A DNA stretch of 8,415 nt, from NCBI GenBank assembly GCA_964399475.1, contig CAYNRB010000140.1:1-8415 (forward strand), written 5' to 3'. The DNA is from QPIN01 sp964399475 (GTDB lineage Bacteria; Pseudomonadota; Gammaproteobacteria; Methylococcales; Methylomonadaceae). Shown piece by piece: positions 6,791 to 8,415 of the stretch. The stretch's first letter is position 1, and each line of letters starts with the position of its first letter. The translations under genes and the position numbers were made by a program. The notes beneath the pieces were generated by a model. It ran no database searches. It saw only the letters and a list, made by a program, of their open reading frames with translations, and was not told where the DNA came from.

Positions 6791-6886
6791 GTAGGTTGAA
6801 TGAGTGATAGCGTTATCCGACATTTTTAACGAACATGGTTTGTTATACGTATTAATGGCGGCAGCACTATCACTTTTTCGCCCTAC
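6791..6886. repeat. Inverted pair of REP-like hairpins (copy 2)
   Basis: The plus strand at 6791-6823 starts GTAGGTTGAATGAGTGATAG and ends TTATCCGACAT; it matches the minus-strand half of the pair at 1751-1883 with only a few substitutions. The minus strand at 6886-6857 starts GTAGGGCGAAAAAGTGATAG and corresponds to the plus-strand half of copy 1. So the two composites carry the same two halves in the same relative order, but the whole unit is inverted here and the spacer is shorter (about 33 bp against 69 bp). The second half is partly degenerate: its closing arm TGCCGCC pairs only in part. Confidence 0.7.
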
Positions 6887-7648
6887 GAGCTAATTTATTG
6901 GATCTTTTTAACATATAGTTGAAATAGGCAATTATGATGAGGGCGGTTTTTTTCTTGTGAAGCTAACGCAGGGTTAACATGAAGCTGGATAATCTGGTGA
7001 CTTTGGATAAAAAGATCAACAATCGAGAAAGCAACTCATTTCAAACTTGATGTCCGAAGACCTTCCCTTTTAACACTTTGTTAGCAGTTTTTGGGCACAA
7101 AAAAGGTTGAATTCAAAATACAAGACCTGAGACATTCTTCCGACACCTTTTTCCGTTGCGGTTAGGGATGAAATTAAGTTGTTGCAGGCGGAGGTGATGA
7201 TTCTTTGATGATTTGTGTTTTATTTTAAAGCCTCATAATTTATCTACAAGTTTTCTCTGCATTCTAATTATTTCAAGGCTAGTTTTTAACTTAATTCTAT
7301 TGTATGGTAATAGCCGTATCTCCTGAATTTGTATTTAATATCGACTGAGAAGTAAATGTTCTGGTTAACAGACGAGAAGTAATTTCCTTGAAAAATTGTA
7401 TGATAATTTTTTTGCAAATTTTCTTATATTGAATAGTTTTTTAAATCAAAGAATTGCTTTAGATTCTACCTTTCTTGTTTTTATGAATGTTACTGGGTTT
7501 TGTTTTATATATTAAATTATATATATTATAACCTTACAACTATAAAAAAGTTATTGAGGGTATATTGTTTTTTTAAGATAGGCTGGATTCTGAATATATC
7601 CAAAGTAACGGAATTCCGTCTAATAAACTGTAATGTTTCAAGAATAAT
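6887..7648. other. 762-bp stretch with no recognisable gene
   Basis: No reading frame of convincing length or coding character was found on either strand. Part of it is strongly AT-rich (about 7420-7560, with runs such as ATATATTA). AAAAAGGT near 7101-7108 and ACCTTTTT near 7146-7153 are complementary but about 35-40 nt apart. A 12-bp palindrome ACGGAATTCCGT at 7608-7619 lies 29 bp before the next ORF and could be chance. The stretch may hold decayed accessory genes or the leader of the 86-aa ORF. Confidence 0.5.
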
Positions 7649-7909
7649 ATGATAAACGCAAAATCTAATCCCGTAGAATGGTCTTCCTTAATGTATGAAC
7701 TTGATGATGCGAGAGATCATCTTGAGGGCTTGATAAAGGATATGGAGAAAGATGGAAAAATTAACGAAATAGACTACGAAATTCAAATCGGTCATGTTTT
7801 TTCTCATTTAAATCGAGGTTGGAATTCACGAAGCAAAATTGGTGAATACAACGATAAGGAAAGAGCTACTTTTAGCTCTTTTCCAACGGACTTAAAACCA
7901 TGTGGTTAA
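7649..7909 (+). CDS. Small acidic orphan protein, candidate integron cassette gene product
   Basis: This 86-residue cytoplasmic protein has no signal peptide or membrane segment. Two predicted amphipathic helices (about 9-34 and 41-57) are followed by the distinctive stretch HVFSHLNRGWNSRSKIGE and a tail SSFPTDLKPCG. It looks like a conserved small family of unknown function (WSSLMYELDDARDHLEGLIKDME, then GHV..HLNR.WN.R); I do not recognise a named domain. No strong Shine-Dalgarno sequence precedes the ATG, only a weak AAGAA. The attC-like site begins 4 nt after its stop in the expected orientation, so it is most likely a cassette gene. A link to the restriction genes downstream is possible but not shown. 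Confidence 0.65.
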   Translation: MINAKSNPVEWSSLMYELDDARDHLEGLIKDMEKDGKINEIDYEIQIGHVFSHLNRGWNSRSKIGEYNDKERATFSSFPTDLKPCG

Positions 7910-7913
7910 TGAA

Positions 7914-8015
7914 ACATAACCAAATAATCCAGCTGACCATAAAAAGCGTCACAAATTTTGCAAGAAGACGCAAAATTTCTGCCCCTTTTTATGGCATCTG
8001 ATTTAGGCGTTATAC
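7914..8015 (+). other. attC-like integron recombination site
   Basis: The site shows the nested architecture of attC over 102 bp. The outer boxes are R'' ACATAAC (7914-7920) and R' GTTATAC (8009-8015), with ATAAC/GTTAT complementary. Spacers of 5 nt follow on both sides (7921-7925, 8004-8008). Next come L'' AATCCAG (7926-7932) and L' CTGATT (7998-8003), which pair with one unpaired C on the top strand, i.e. an extrahelical G on the bottom strand. A7936 is also unpaired, giving an extrahelical T on the bottom strand; extrahelical G and T are known in the V. cholerae VCR bottom strand. The stem continues CCATAAAAAG (7937-7946) with CTTTTTATGG (7985-7994), then AAATTTTGC with GCAAAATTT, and an 8-nt loop. 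R' departs from GTTRRRY at one position. Without the attC reading it would be a plain hairpin or terminator. Confidence 0.7.
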
Positions 8016-8063
8016 ATACCCATTCTATACCCCCCTCGTTACGATACAAAAAGGACAAAAATT

Positions 8064-8415
8064 TTGAATAAACAACAATTAGCAGCCAAAATTTGGGAAT
8101 CTGCTAATCAAATGCGCTCCAAAATTGAAGCGAATGAGTATAAAGACTACATTCTGGGCTTTATTTTCTATAAATATCTATCAGACCAAGAAATTCAGTA
8201 CGCCAAAAAGCAAGGTATGTCAGATGCTGAAATTGCCAACTTAAGCGAAGACGATGCCGAAACAGCTGAGTACATCAGAAAAGACCTAGGCTACTTTATT
8301 GCCTATGAAAATTTGTTTTCAACATGGCTGGAAAAAGGCAGTGATTTTGATGTCTCCAACGTGCGTGATGCTTTGTCTGCCTTTGAGCGACTAATACATA
8401 CCAACCACAAAAAAC
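8064..8415 (+). CDS. hsdM: Type I restriction-modification methyltransferase subunit HsdM, N-terminal part
   Basis: A 117-codon open frame runs off the right edge. The start is read as TTG at 8064, because AAGGAC (8051-8056) lies 7 nt upstream and there is an in-frame TAG at 8004-8006. No ATG occurs before codon 17. The translation (L/M)NKQQLAAKIWESANQMRSKI, then NEYKDYILGFIFYKYLSDQ and LGYFIAYENLFSTWL, is typical of the HsdM N-terminal domain (PF12161-type). HsdM methylates adenine in a complex with the specificity subunit HsdS; HsdR adds cleavage. The catalytic N-6 methylase motifs lie beyond the window. The gene starts about 50 bp after the attC-like site. Downstream hsdS and hsdR are expected but not visible. 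Confidence 0.9.
   Translation, partial: MNKQQLAAKIWESANQMRSKIEANEYKDYILGFIFYKYLSDQEIQYAKKQGMSDAEIANLSEDDAETAEYIRKDLGYFIAYENLFSTWLEKGSDFDVSNVRDALSAFERLIHTNHKK

Noticed and set aside
6879..6953. Possible terminator: CGCCCT, then AGGGCG followed by a run of seven T
   Set aside because: The complementary segments are about 55 nt apart, too far for a normal intrinsic terminator, and no gene ends just upstream.
7066..7170. Possible second attC ending in GTTAGGG, with AAAAAGGT and ACCTTTTT stems
   Set aside because: The two sides are very unequal in length, the R boxes fit poorly and no matching L boxes were found.
7142..7208. Short frame reading VRDEIKLLQAEVMIL as a gene relic
   Set aside because: Only about 23 codons between stops, without a start or any recognised similarity.
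7608..7619. Perfect 12-bp palindrome ACGGAATTCCGT upstream of the 86-aa ORF
   Set aside because: About two perfect 12-bp palindromes are expected by chance in a window of this size; nothing else marks it as an operator.

Overview
The window looks like AT-rich chromosomal DNA from an aquatic-type gammaproteobacterium. I infer this from the MipA/OmpV–DUF3019–RstA/RstB-like gene set, the PrcB-family and beta-propeller exported proteins, and REP-like palindromes. I cannot name the species. No rRNA, tRNA or CRISPR array is visible.

Layout. (1) 1-2445: two minus-strand genes for exported proteins. The left one is a large secreted beta-propeller (PF09826-type) protein cut by the left edge; the other is a small PrcB-family protein. 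A 371-bp gap between them holds a pair of inverted REP-like hairpins. (2) 2446-3052: an intergenic region with a 289-bp element bounded by ~30-nt inverted repeats, then the promoter region of the next operon. That region has tandem TACA-N4/5-TTAACA sites resembling the E. coli RstA box. (3) 3053-6507: a compact plus-strand operon for an outer-membrane MipA/OmpV protein, a periplasmic DUF3019 protein, an RstA-like response regulator and an RstB-like sensor kinase. The kinase is broken by one in-frame amber codon at 5497-5499. (4) 6508-7648: about 1.1 kb without a convincing gene. It holds a ~158-bp imperfect palindrome and a second REP-like pair, which is the first pair in reverse orientation. 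(5) 7649-8015: an 86-aa orphan ORF followed after 4 bp by a structure with the architecture of an integron attC site, so together they look like an integron gene cassette or its tail. (6) 8064-8415: the start of a type I restriction-modification methyltransferase gene (hsdM), cut by the right edge.

How the parts work together. The operon reads as an envelope-sensing two-component system co-transcribed with two envelope proteins and probably autoregulated through the RstA-like boxes. In this strain the sensor appears truncated or split, so the system may be inactive or altered. The right half (from about 6590) has repeats, a candidate attC, an orphan ORF and a restriction system, and looks like an accessory or variable region. 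All family assignments come from reading translated motifs; no database search was possible.
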